Assembly: GCA_029983675.1 (NCBI GenBank)
Contig: JASBYY010000027.1
Span: 1-42,295, forward strand
Origin: Bacteroidales bacterium
GTDB taxonomy: Bacteria > Bacteroidota > Bacteroidia > Bacteroidales > F082
Reading direction: 5' to 3'
Length of the DNA: 42,295 nt
In this document: positions 24,916 through 33,992 of the stretch, piece after piece
Layout: each line of letters opens with the position of its first letter
Numbering within the stretch: position 1 is the first letter of the stretch
Translations under genes and position numbers: made by a program
The notes under the pieces: model-generated
What the model saw: the letters and a program-made list of their open reading frames with translations, nothing else
Database searches by the model: none
What the model was told of the DNA's origin: nothing

Positions 24916-27900
24916 TTATTCTTTGGTGCGTTCAATCTTCAGTCTCATGCCATCAGAATAGGCACTGAACTCGGGTGCATACTGGCATTGTATCAGGGCA
25001 TAGCCGTTGCTGAGATTTCCTTCCTTGGTGACAAACATGCTGTATTCCACCTGGTGTATGCCTTTGGGCAGGAACTCAATGAAGAACTCCATGTCCGTGT
25101 CGGTGTTCGACTGGTAGTAGCTCATCCGGTCGTTGTATTCGTAGTGCGACACTTGTTCGATAGGCTCGCAGCCTGCTGCACGCAAGTCTTTTACGAAAAC
25201 AAAACTCATGTCTTGTTTGCTTTCAAATGTGATTTTCACGGTGAGTTTCTCGCCCACTTTCAGGCTTTGTTTCGTCACAGGGACGAGCATCTTTCCCTTG
25301 TCGGTCACGGTTTCCACAAACAGCTCGCGCTTGATGGTGAAGGCCGATTCGTCGCTCTTCACCTCGTCGATGGGGACGAAGTACTGTCGGAACAGCCCGC
25401 CCCAGACCAAATGGGCCGTCGGGTTGTTGACGGTGAGGGAACGCATGTCGGAAGTGACTTCATGGGCATTCCAACGGCGTTGGATGAAGCCGGTGCCGGC
25501 CACACCGCCCTCGGTGCTGACGGGAGTGGCGCCAAACCTGAGGGTCACGTCTTTGCCTTCGGCAAACCAGTCGCTGCCTCTCATCAGCAAGGCATAGATG
25601 GCATCGGCAGTGGAAGCGGAGTTCTCCCATTTGTTGGTCTGCTTCTGGGTGAGCAGCCATACCCTGAGGAGATCGATCATCTCTTGGTCTTGGTCGATTT
25701 CGGCAAAGGCGGACATGATGTTGGCGTGGGTGGCGATGTGCGACACGAAAGAGAAGTATTTCTTGGGCCAGTACATGCCGATATCCTCGTTTTTCTGTGC
25801 GCATTCCTTGAAGGAGCGTATCATCAGCTTGGCGGTCTGTTCCTTTCCGTTGCGGTAGAGTACCAACGCGGCTTTCGAACGCATGTCGAAATCAAAGGAG
25901 GTCCAGGTCTTGTCCAAACTGTTGAGGTAGTACTTCTTGGCGGCGGCGAAGTCCTTGTCGGAGTTCTGTTCCTTGAAGAAACTCAAGGCGTAGAGTTCGT
26001 TCAAGGTGGAGGAACCGATGGGCCACTGCTTGCCGTATTTCAACATATACCGATAGGTCTCGGCCACCGCATATTCCAAATACCTGACGGCTTTTTCGCT
26101 GATTTCGGCGACTTTCCTCTGGTTGTCGTTGCTCAAGGCGGTCGTGGCGTTCATCTTGTTGAGCCTACCTATGCCGCTAAGGATGTACGTGGAGATGTAA
26201 GGACTTTCGGGCATGCCTTCCATCCAAGGCCAACCGCCGCTGGGTTTCTGTTTGCTGGCAATGAGGTTCAGTGCGGAAGTCTGTTGCTGTCTCATGGTGT
26301 TGATTTCAAAAAGGTTGGCGATGCGAGAGCGTTGTTCGGTCTCGCTTTTGGCCTCCAACACCCACGGTGTTTCTTGCAGGAGGATGGCTTTCAGGTCTTG
26401 GTCTTTTTCCAACTGCGAGAGCAAAGCGTCAGGGGTCTCGATCTGCCATTTCCGGATGTAGTTCAGCAAGTTCGGGATGTTGTCGGCGATGTAGGCGGAC
26501 AAGGTGTTGGCGTAGAAGACATAAAAAGCGGTTTCGGCGCTGTTGCTGTTGAGGTTGGCCAAATAGGGCAGAGACTGCACGGCGTACCAAACAGGATTGG
26601 TGCTGAAGTTCAACGTCAGGCTGTAGTCGCGTTCGTGGCTGTCGGGATTGGCGATGGCTTCGAAATTGAAAGTCTTTTTGGTCTCCGCCTTGACCGTGAT
26701 GGGCAGGGTTTGCGTCATGAAGACTTCGCTGCTCAACACGGGAAGCAGGTGCTGTTCGGCATCGCTGAAACTGCCTGCATAAGCGGTGAAACGGAAAGCC
26801 AACAGGCCCAAGTCGTGCCTCGCAGCCACCTTCCAGCGCACTTCCTTGCTGCGTCCTGCGGGGATGGCGGGCAGCTGAACAACAGCATCCGACTGTAACA
26901 AATCAATGGCATTCATCGTGCCGGCATCGAAGATTTCCAACTTGGCCTTAGGTGTGACCTCTTCATTGCCGGTATTGATGATATTGGCGACGAACCAAAG
27001 GGTGTCGTTGTCATACAGGTAGCGCGGCATGTCGGCCATGATTATCACAGGCTTGCTCGACTTGAAAGAGAGCTGTTGCGTGCCGGTCTTGCGGTCCTGC
27101 GTGTAGGCGAGCAACATCAGCTTCCAGCGGGTCAGCGCATCGGGCATGGTGAAACTGAAGGTGGTGCTGCCATCAGCGTTGGTGCGCAGATTGGGGAAGA
27201 AGAATGCCGTTTCGTTGAAGTTCTCGCGGATGGAGGGAACGGGTTCCTCGGTGTTGGGAGCTTGATTTCCCTTTTCCTTTTCTTCCGCAGCAGCATTCTC
27301 TTCATTTTCTGCTTGTAGGGTGGCGTCGGCTACTTTCTTATCTACGGCTACTTCCATTTCGTACATGACTTCTTCGACCATCATGCTTTTAACGTTTCTT
27401 CTGCCAAAGTATCTGTTGCCGTACCATGTGATGACGAGGGGTAGCGAGGAGAGCAGCCGCTCGTTGAATAGCTGGAATCCCGATGAATACGGATGCAATA
27501 AACCTGCATCATCCTTCTTAAGACCTGTGCCGGTATCGGATAAGAAGCTTCTTCCGCTCTTACTGTAAGGTTTCATACTGAACCACCATGCATTCGGTTC
27601 AAAGACATCCAGCGAAGCATCGTACATGCCGGCCATGAGGCTTGCGGCTATAGGCTTGTCGGTATGGTCACGCACGGTGACTTCCCACTGTTCTTCTGCG
27701 CCGGGGGTCAGCACGTCACGCACGGTGGCGAGCTGAACGTTGAGGTCGAAGTTGTCATAAGGGACACTGATGGATTCGCGGCCTAACTTGACGATGCCGT
27801 TTTTCACCAAACCCACATTGAGGGTCAGTCCGCCGCGGTCGGCTTCAGTGGCTTTGTAGCTGAACGCATACACACCGTGGTCGATTTCAACTTGTTTGTC

Positions 27901-30888
27901 GATGCAGACATCCTTTCCGCTGACGAGTTGCAGCCAGACACGGGCATCCTTGCAGCTTGTCCCGATCTTGAAACGGACTTCCTCGCCGGGCTTCACTGTT
28001 TGGGTATCGGTATGGACCCAAAGCATTTCGTTGAAAGGCATTTTCTTTGAGGCGGCATCATAGAGGGTGAACGCAAAGGTGCTGACGGCAAGGCTGTCGT
28101 CAAGGCTTTGCAGCTCCACCATGTAACGTCCGGGCTGAAGCGACTTGCCTTCGGCCATCAAAGGAGCCTTGTCGTCGATACTCACGATGTCTTCGTAGCA
28201 TAAGCTCTTGTTTTTTTGCCGGTGGGTGGTGGCGTAATAGTCGAAGTCAGGAAACAGCGTGTTCAGTTCTGTATCGTTCAGTACCTGTCGGTCAAAACAA
28301 GTGTGTTGATCCAAGGTCTCGAAGAAATCTATTTTGTCGCTTTCGTTGTAACGGTAGAATTTCCTTGCGACACGGCTCTTGGCAGGCTTTCCGCTCATGT
28401 TCGACACTGTGATGTGTTGATTGGGAAGCTGCGACAGCTCAAGGTATTCGGGGATGCTGGCCGATAGGCACACCTCGTTGTAGCCGGCCCTGATGCTGTA
28501 CGATTGCTCTTGGGTCTCGCCTTGGGCGTTTGTCGCCGTTACGGTGATTTCGTAGGTGAAGACAGGCTGTAACTCGGGCTTGGTCTTCAACGAAGGTTTG
28601 AGCAGGAAAGAGATGGCAAACTTGCCGCTTTCGTCGGTGCGGGCTTCGCCGAAGTCGATTTGCTCGTCTTCAACCATAGGATAGTACCACCACCAGCAAC
28701 GCCACGGGAAATGCGTACGACGTACCACACGGTAGCGGTATTGAATATCGTCAAGGCCAAAGCCGGCGTAGGCATCCACGCTGCCGTTTACCGTGACTTC
28801 CTGGTTGAGTTTGTATTGCGTTTCGGGAGTGTTGAAGTGGACTTCAAAGGTCGGGCGTTTGTATTCTTCCACCCGAAAAGTGGCGCTGCCATTGGAGGCC
28901 GTGATGCGGAATGTTCCGTTCAGGCGGTCGGTGGGGATGACGAAAGAGCCGTCGAAAGCACCGTATTCGTCAGTGATAAAAGTGGCTGTCGCGATTTCCT
29001 GCCAGTTCGCATCCTTAAAGGACAGTCTTTCGGTGCGCCCGTTGACCAAACTGCTTTCATCGTCCCTGTTGCGGGTGGTGATGCCCTTGAAATAAACCGT
29101 CTGCCTGGGGCGGTAGATGGCGCGGTCGGTGAAGAAAACAGTGCGAAAGACCTCGGTTTCTTCTACCGGTCTGTAGGCATAAAAATGGTTGTCGTCAAGC
29201 AACACGTCTTGGTCTTTCTCCAGCCTGACAAAGTAACTTTTGTCGTCCTGTTTGATATCGGCGAAGCCATTGGCATCCGTTTCGTATGTGGCGATGAACT
29301 TGTTGAGGTAGTTTCTGGCGTTGTAGTCGTATTCCCGATTGTAAACTCCCACCTTGACATGGCTGACGGCCTGCCCTGTCGTGCGGTTCATCACCTGTAT
29401 CTTGGTGTTTCCTTGATCCTGAAACCCGATATAACTGAGGTTCGACACCTGGAAATGAAACATCAGCGTGTGGTCTTTGTCAAAAAGTGACTTTTGGGCG
29501 GCTGCCAGCAGATAATATTGTCCGCAGGGCAGCTGGGGCAATGCGATCAGCGTATTGTGCGGGCGGAAATCGCTTTCGGCCTCCAAATTAAGCTCTTGTT
29601 CAAATTGCGCTTTGCGATGGATCAACGCCTCGATGACATCCTTGCGATACGTCTTTTCAAAATTTTGAAGGTCATTTTCGCTGACCCGGACAATGCGGTA
29701 ATAAGGATGCTCGGTGTTACGGTAGGTCAAGGCGGCGGCAATAGGATGGTTGGGGAGCTGGGTGTACTGCAACTCGATGTTGACTCCCTTACTCTGGATG
29801 TTTCCCATGATTTCTTGGCACCAGGCGCTGTGTTTCGGGAAGTCGGCGATGGCCTTGCGGCAGATTTCAAAGGCTTTTTTGTAGTTGTCGTGCGTGGTGC
29901 TGTCCGACAATGAATAGCTGTCAACCAACACCGAAGCGATTTCGGCACTGATTTCGGTGGAACGGGGGTTGTGGGCGTATTGCTGCAACAGCGATTCGAG
30001 ACGGCTGCGGTAGGTGTCGCTTTCGTCCAAGATGCCGTTGACAAACTGGTAACGTTTCACGTCGTTGTAAAGCAAGGCATCCTCATGGTTTTCTTTCAGA
30101 TTATGGGCGATCAGTTCCTGAAAGAGCTTCATGCTTTTCAGGATAGGCGTGTCGTTGCCGGAAAGGTCGGCCTTGACGAACTCCTTTTCGGGAAGCCACC
30201 ACATTTGCGGGTCGTAGTGGGGCGGGAGGTCGTCCATGGAAGCGTTGTTCTGATAGTAGCCGGCGATGCGATGGAAAAGAAACTCAAACAGGGTCGGTTC
30301 AAGATCGATGTTTTTCAGGACATCCTGTTGGTTTTCAAAAAGGACGGCATAGTCTTTGGTGTCCGTCTTTTTCAGTGTCGCTATCGGCTTTAGGGCTTCG
30401 GAATAATGGTGGTCGATGAGATCCCGGAAGGTTTTTTTGTCCCAGTACTTCATCTCAATTTGTTTTGGGTCGCCATCGATAGCCGTATTGTCGTTGATGT
30501 TCCAGCTGTGTTCGTCAAGGTAGTCGGCGTAGCTTCTGGCTATTTCGGAATGAAGCACGGCGGCGGAGGCTTCGTTCAACACGGAGAATTTGCCTTCGGC
30601 ATAACGCAGGAAGGCTTGGGCGGGGTCGTCTTCCACTTGGAAGGAGAAAATCACATTGCGATACAGAATGGTGCGCAGCAGCTGGGGCTGGTTGTCCTCG
30701 CTCAAGGCGGCTTTCTCAATTTCATCGAGCTGTTTCTCAGCCGTCTCCGGTAGATTTTGTTCAATGCTCTTTTGTACTTTTTTCCACATGTCTTTGTAGT
30801 TTTTTTGAGGGGATTGAAACGATAATAGCATCAGCGAAGCGATGACCATCATGCCGGTTCCGGCTATTCGTTGGAGCTGTTTTTTCAT
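24916..30888 (-). CDS. Giant bacterial alpha-2-macroglobulin family protein without thioester motif
   Basis: The 1,990-residue envelope protein starts with an N-terminal signal or anchor (MKKQLQRIAGTGMMVIASLM, then LLSFQS; no lipobox Cys). Residues about 30-450 are a helical, TPR-like N-terminal region. An MG2 domain is at about 590-690 (FFTDRAIYRPRQTVYFKGI), a bait-region-like section is rich in Glu and Ala (EEKEKGNQAPNTEE, about 1215), and the A2M domain is near 1236 (TMPDALTRWKLMLLAYTQD). A thioester-type helical domain follows from about 1430. At the place of the usual CxEQ thioester the protein reads LPYLANLNSNSAETAFYVF, so Cys and Gln are both missing and covalent trapping is not possible. 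I chose the ATG at 30888 because it gives a normal signal region and lies after a -7 box. Such proteins are thought to protect the envelope from proteases. No PBP1C gene adjoins it. Confidence 0.9.
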   Translation of the reverse strand: MKKQLQRIAGTGMMVIASLMLLSFQSPQKNYKDMWKKVQKSIEQNLPETAEKQLDEIEKAALSEDNQPQLLRTILYRNVIFSFQVEDDPAQAFLRYAEGKFSVLNEASAAVLHSEIARSYADYLDEHSWNINDNTAIDGDPKQIEMKYWDKKTFRDLIDHHYSEALKPIATLKKTDTKDYAVLFENQQDVLKNIDLEPTLFEFLFHRIAGYYQNNASMDDLPPHYDPQMWWLPEKEFVKADLSGNDTPILKSMKLFQELIAHNLKENHEDALLYNDVKRYQFVNGILDESDTYRSRLESLLQQYAHNPRSTEISAEIASVLVDSYSLSDSTTHDNYKKAFEICRKAIADFPKHSAWCQEIMGNIQSKGVNIELQYTQLPNHPIAAALTYRNTEHPYYRIVRVSENDLQNFEKTYRKDVIEALIHRKAQFEQELNLEAESDFRPHNTLIALPQLPCGQYYLLAAAQKSLFDKDHTLMFHFQVSNLSYIGFQDQGNTKIQVMNRTTGQAVSHVKVGVYNREYDYNARNYLNKFIATYETDANGFADIKQDDKSYFVRLEKDQDVLLDDNHFYAYRPVEETEVFRTVFFTDRAIYRPRQTVYFKGITTRNRDDESSLVNGRTERLSFKDANWQEIATATFITDEYGAFDGSFVIPTDRLNGTFRITASNGSATFRVEEYKRPTFEVHFNTPETQYKLNQEVTVNGSVDAYAGFGLDDIQYRYRVVRRTHFPWRCWWWYYPMVEDEQIDFGEARTDESGKFAISFLLKPSLKTKPELQPVFTYEITVTATNAQGETQEQSYSIRAGYNEVCLSASIPEYLELSQLPNQHITVSNMSGKPAKSRVARKFYRYNESDKIDFFETLDQHTCFDRQVLNDTELNTLFPDFDYYATTHRQKNKSLCYEDIVSIDDKAPLMAEGKSLQPGRYMVELQSLDDSLAVSTFAFTLYDAASKKMPFNEMLWVHTDTQTVKPGEEVRFKIGTSCKDARVWLQLVSGKDVCIDKQVEIDHGVYAFSYKATEADRGGLTLNVGLVKNGIVKLGRESISVPYDNFDLNVQLATVRDVLTPGAEEQWEVTVRDHTDKPIAASLMAGMYDASLDVFEPNAWWFSMKPYSKSGRSFLSDTGTGLKKDDAGLLHPYSSGFQLFNERLLSSLPLVITWYGNRYFGRRNVKSMMVEEVMYEMEVAVDKKVADATLQAENEENAAAEEKEKGNQAPNTEEPVPSIRENFNETAFFFPNLRTNADGSTTFSFTMPDALTRWKLMLLAYTQDRKTGTQQLSFKSSKPVIIMADMPRYLYDNDTLWFVANIINTGNEEVTPKAKLEIFDAGTMNAIDLLQSDAVVQLPAIPAGRSKEVRWKVAARHDLGLLAFRFTAYAGSFSDAEQHLLPVLSSEVFMTQTLPITVKAETKKTFNFEAIANPDSHERDYSLTLNFSTNPVWYAVQSLPYLANLNSNSAETAFYVFYANTLSAYIADNIPNLLNYIRKWQIETPDALLSQLEKDQDLKAILLQETPWVLEAKSETEQRSRIANLFEINTMRQQQTSALNLIASKQKPSGGWPWMEGMPESPYISTYILSGIGRLNKMNATTALSNDNQRKVAEISEKAVRYLEYAVAETYRYMLKYGKQWPIGSSTLNELYALSFFKEQNSDKDFAAAKKYYLNSLDKTWTSFDFDMRSKAALVLYRNGKEQTAKLMIRSFKECAQKNEDIGMYWPKKYFSFVSHIATHANIMSAFAEIDQDQEMIDLLRVWLLTQKQTNKWENSASTADAIYALLMRGSDWFAEGKDVTLRFGATPVSTEGGVAGTGFIQRRWNAHEVTSDMRSLTVNNPTAHLVWGGLFRQYFVPIDEVKSDESAFTIKRELFVETVTDKGKMLVPVTKQSLKVGEKLTVKITFESKQDMSFVFVKDLRAAGCEPIEQVSHYEYNDRMSYYQSNTDTDMEFFIEFLPKGIHQVEYSMFVTKEGNLSNGYALIQCQYAPEFSAYSDGMRLKIERTKE

Positions 30889-30907
30889 GGTTTTTTCTAT
30901 TTGTCTG

Positions 30908-30915
30908 CAAATATA
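30908..30915 (-). promoter_or_regulatory. -7 element for the alpha-2-macroglobulin gene
   Basis: TATATTTG on the minus strand matches the consensus exactly, 20 bases before the ATG at 30888. The -33 region is a weak TTCTTTTTC match. Confidence 0.45.
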
Positions 30916-31083
30916 GGAATGTTTTGGAAAAAGAAGGAGATTCGATGGACGGCAGGGCTTCCGATAGGACTCAAAAGGCGTTATCGTCTGGAAAATCCCT
31001 GACACCTCTCTTCAAAATCCACTTTTTTCTTTGTGTCATCAAATACCGTGCAAAAGTTATGTGCTTTACATTGTTTTTTCCAT

Positions 31084-31091
31084 TACCTTTG
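31084..31091 (+). promoter_or_regulatory. -7 element for the polyprenyl synthase gene
   Basis: TACCTTTG matches TAnnTTTG 17 bases before the GTG at 31108. No TTG is found 19 bases upstream, so support is partial. Confidence 0.42.
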
Positions 31092-31107
31092 TCGGCCTAA
31101 ATTCAAG

Positions 31108-32076
31108 GTGACCCTGTTCGAATTATCATCCATATCGAAACCTGTTTCTGCTGCGATGGTGGAGTTCAACCGCCTCTACGAAGCCACATTATCGACTTGT
31201 GCTGAGCCGATGTGCAGCATGATGCGCCATTTGAACCAGTCGAGGGGCAAGCAGATACGTCCCATGCTAGTGCTGTTGTCGGCGCAGCTATTGGGCGAGG
31301 TGACCCCATCTTCCTACCGCGCCGCTATTTTTGTCGAGTTGCTGCATGGTGCCAGTTTGCTTCATGACGATGTCATCGACGAATCGGATTTGCGTCATGG
31401 AAGGGCCTCGCTGAACCATGTATGGGGAAACCGTTCCGCCATCATTGCGGGCGACTATCTGCTGGCGCGTGCCGTTTCGCTGCTCACGGTGCATCACGAC
31501 GAATACATCCTCGGCAATGCCATAGGATCGGCATCGGACATGTGCGAGGGCGAACTGATGCAGTCGGCGAAGTCGGCGAGCCTCGACATCAACGAACAAG
31601 AGTATTTCGGAATCATCGCCAGAAAGACGGCTTCGCTGATGGCGACCTGTTGCACCTTGGGCGCCCTTTCGATCAAGGCTTCTTCAAAAGACGTGGAAAG
31701 CTTGAGGGAGTATGGCAAAAACCTCGGCATCGTCTTTCAAATGCGCGACGATATCTTAGACTATGTCGCTTCCTCCGAAATCGGTAAGCCCGTCGGAAAC
31801 GACATCAGGGAACGCAAGCTGACACTGCCGCTAATCCATTGCCTTGAACAGATGCCCCAGCATGAACGTACCGCCATGTTGGACGATATCCGTGCGGGCC
31901 GTCATATTGATGCGATTGCCAAAACGGTCGTCCAGAGCGACGGCATCGCCTATACACGGCAACGTATGGAAGAATATGGCGATTTGGCATTGAGACAGCT
32001 GCAAGGATTTGCTGCTTGCGAGGCGCTGACTTCGCTGCAAGACCTTGTGGCGTTCTGTTCCGAGAGAAGCTGGTGA
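31108..32076 (+). CDS. Polyprenyl (octaprenyl-type) diphosphate synthase
   Basis: The 322-residue trans-prenyltransferase chains isopentenyl diphosphate units to make the polyprenyl tail of quinones. The first aspartate-rich motif is in LLHDDVIDESDLRHG and the second in FQMRDDILDY; GKQIRPMLVLLSAQLLG and GDYLLARAVSLL are further family marks. Product chain length cannot be read off with confidence; the closest family type makes octaprenyl diphosphate. The start is uncertain. The GTG at 31108 gives the expected N-terminus (LSSISKPVSAAMVEFNRLYE) and normal length and follows the -7 box; an upstream GTG at 31033 would precede the promoter. It is transcribed divergently from the alpha-2-macroglobulin gene and appears to be a single-gene unit. 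Confidence 0.9.
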   Translation: MTLFELSSISKPVSAAMVEFNRLYEATLSTCAEPMCSMMRHLNQSRGKQIRPMLVLLSAQLLGEVTPSSYRAAIFVELLHGASLLHDDVIDESDLRHGRASLNHVWGNRSAIIAGDYLLARAVSLLTVHHDEYILGNAIGSASDMCEGELMQSAKSASLDINEQEYFGIIARKTASLMATCCTLGALSIKASSKDVESLREYGKNLGIVFQMRDDILDYVASSEIGKPVGNDIRERKLTLPLIHCLEQMPQHERTAMLDDIRAGRHIDAIAKTVVQSDGIAYTRQRMEEYGDLALRQLQGFAACEALTSLQDLVAFCSERSW

Positions 32077-32150
32077 GATTTTTGTTTTTTTCGGGAAATC
32101 ATGTAAATGAACGATGCGGAGAAGAATCTTTCCGTATTTTTTTTACAAAA

Positions 32151-32189
32151 ATTACAAACGACCGAACAAAAACATTACAAACGACCGAA
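32151..32189. repeat. 16-base direct repeat in the gap after the polyprenyl synthase
   Basis: ATTACAAACGACCGAA occurs exactly at 32151-32166 and again at 32174-32189, a 23-base period. It lies in the 405-base gap 32077-32481, which otherwise holds a terminator candidate and a promoter but no gene that I can support. Confidence 0.7.
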
Positions 32190-32246
32190 AAATCCTCCAA
32201 AGCGTTGTGTAATCCTTTCGTTTTTTCCATCGCCCATAGTGAATAG

Positions 32247-32282
32247 AACCGCCGGACAAGGACTGTTTTTGCGGTTTTTTTG
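32247..32282 (+). terminator. Possible terminator of the polyprenyl synthase transcript
   Basis: AACCGC pairs with GCGGTT and runs into seven or more T residues. The stem is only 6 bases and lies 170 bases after the stop codon, so this is a modest candidate. Confidence 0.5.
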
Positions 32283-32410
32283 ATGCTTTTTTGCAGAAAT
32301 CATAAGGATAAATCGGAAGAATGCTTATGCGTAATCAGTTGGTTTGAAGTTGAATAGGATATGTCTGCTCTGAAAGACATGGACAAAATCCTGACTTCAT
32401 CCAAAAAGGC

Positions 32411-32439
32411 TTGACACGAAGTTTTTGTGGCTATCTTTG
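32411..32439 (+). promoter_or_regulatory. Promoter of the TPR regulator-adhesin operon
   Basis: TTG at 32411-32413 and TATCTTTG at 32432-32439 with an 18-base spacer. It gives a leader of roughly 37 bases before the ATG at 32482. Confidence 0.62.
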
Positions 32440-32481
32440 CAAAGTCGGACGTTGTTCCGGAACACCTAAGAGGCATTGTCT

Positions 32482-33960
32482 ATGAAAACAAAATCGATAG
32501 CAGTTTTATGGATGGCGGTGGGAAGCCTGCTCGTGTTGGTAGCTTGTAACCATCAAGGTAAGCGTTACCAAAAGGCGTCGGATCTTTTTGAAGAAGGGGT
32601 CCGTCTTCGTGAGCAACATCTTTCGGAAGATGCCGCCGATCGTTTTTTGCAAGCCCTCGATGGGCTTCGCCGTTGTGAGACGAATGACAAGACCCTATCG
32701 TTGGACGGAAAACTCAAAGATAACCTCGGTGCCATGTACTACAAGCACGGTCTCTTTGCCGACGCCTTTCAGATGCACCAGCAGGCCGTAGGCCGTTTCA
32801 AGCAGATTTCCGATTCCGCCGGACTGATGACCGCCTTGCGCAACTGTGGCCGTGTGTCATGTTCCTTGGAGCAATTCACGCAAGCCAAGCAATATTATGA
32901 TTCGGCTTTCCAAATCGCCACCTTGTTAGCAGACACGGCGATGCTCAATGACTTGTATCTCGAAATCGGGCGTGACTATTACCTGCCCACCGGCAACTAT
33001 CCGAAAGCCATCGATTTTGTCGCACAAGCCAAGGACGGCGGTTTGCAGGGCAACGACCTCGATATTGCCAACATGACCTTGGGCGTCCTGTGTTATTATA
33101 CTGATGATTACGCGATGGCCAAGGAATACCTGAGCGAAGCCTTGCGAAGTGATAAGGCCGGGCTGAAAATGTCGGTCTATCAGACCCTGTATGCCATAGC
33201 TTATAATGAAGGACAGTACCGGCAGGCCATGGAATACCAGGATCTTTTTGCCGAAAACATGATGCTTGCCGATAAGGAACACGGCGGCGAGACCCTGCAA
33301 CGCTTGAAAGCCGAGTATGATTTGAAAGTCCAGAAAAGCGAGATGGAAATCTTGCAGCGAACCCGAAGTCTCAGGCTTTATCTGATCATAGCCCTGATAG
33401 TGATAGCCTTGCTTGTCGTCATGCTGATTGTCAGGAAGAAAGTGGCCGACAGCCGCATCGCCATGGAACAATTCAGGGGACAGATGGAACGTGACCAAAA
33501 CCGTATCCATGCCTTGGTGAGCGATATGGAGAACCTGATCCGCACCAATGAAGAGCTGAGGCGTAACCATCAGACCCTTTCGCAGAAAGAACTGCTGATG
33601 ACCAGCCAGATTTTGATGCGCAACAAGGTGTATGCTACCGCACAAAGCCTTAGCGAGCAGGTCACCGCTGAGTCGCTCAACTTCGCTTTGAGCGATGATG
33701 AATGGGCCGACTTCATCGGGCTGACGGATTTGGTGTTTGACGGCTTCTCGCAACGCCTGCTGACATTGTATCCCAAACTCGGCAAGTGGGATGTGCGAAT
33801 CTGCTGCCTCTCCAAGAACGGTTTTTCCAACCAAGTGATTTCCATTCTCTTGGACACACAGACCGACTCTTATTATCGTCGCAAGACCCGCATCAAGCAG
33901 ATGAAGATGAACCTTGGAGAAGATAACCGAAGTTTTGATGAAATTGTCAATGCGGTATGA
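32482..33960 (+). CDS. Membrane-bound TPR regulator with C-terminal HTH-like domain
   Basis: The 492-residue product starts with a lipoprotein-type signal (LLVLVAC, Cys 22). Residues about 30-280 are helical repeats of the tetratricopeptide type (LKDNLGAMYYKHGLFADAFQ, ALRNCGRVSCSLEQFTQAKQYYDSAF, LYAIAYNEGQYRQAMEYQDLF). One transmembrane helix (LYLIIALIVIALLVVMLIVR) follows, then a coiled coil. The C-terminal domain (KWDVRICCLSKNGFSNQVISILL, SYYRRKTRIKQMK) resembles the LuxR-like HTH at the end of Bacteroidota TPR regulators. The likely topology is periplasmic TPRs sensing a signal and a cytoplasmic DNA-binding end. I chose ATG 32482 over an upstream TTG. The stop codon overlaps an ATG of the next frame (ATGA), so it is tied to the adhesin gene and probably controls it. 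Confidence 0.8.
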   Translation: MKTKSIAVLWMAVGSLLVLVACNHQGKRYQKASDLFEEGVRLREQHLSEDAADRFLQALDGLRRCETNDKTLSLDGKLKDNLGAMYYKHGLFADAFQMHQQAVGRFKQISDSAGLMTALRNCGRVSCSLEQFTQAKQYYDSAFQIATLLADTAMLNDLYLEIGRDYYLPTGNYPKAIDFVAQAKDGGLQGNDLDIANMTLGVLCYYTDDYAMAKEYLSEALRSDKAGLKMSVYQTLYAIAYNEGQYRQAMEYQDLFAENMMLADKEHGGETLQRLKAEYDLKVQKSEMEILQRTRSLRLYLIIALIVIALLVVMLIVRKKVADSRIAMEQFRGQMERDQNRIHALVSDMENLIRTNEELRRNHQTLSQKELLMTSQILMRNKVYATAQSLSEQVTAESLNFALSDDEWADFIGLTDLVFDGFSQRLLTLYPKLGKWDVRICCLSKNGFSNQVISILLDTQTDSYYRRKTRIKQMKMNLGEDNRSFDEIVNAV

Positions 33961-33992
33961 TCATGAGTAGTAACAATAATAATACGATAGCT

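Noticed and set aside
24907..26898. A 663-codon open frame on the plus strand
   Set aside because: It lies entirely antisense to the alpha-2-macroglobulin gene, its translation has no recognisable domains, and it has no promoter. It is a shadow of the G/C-biased codons of the real gene.
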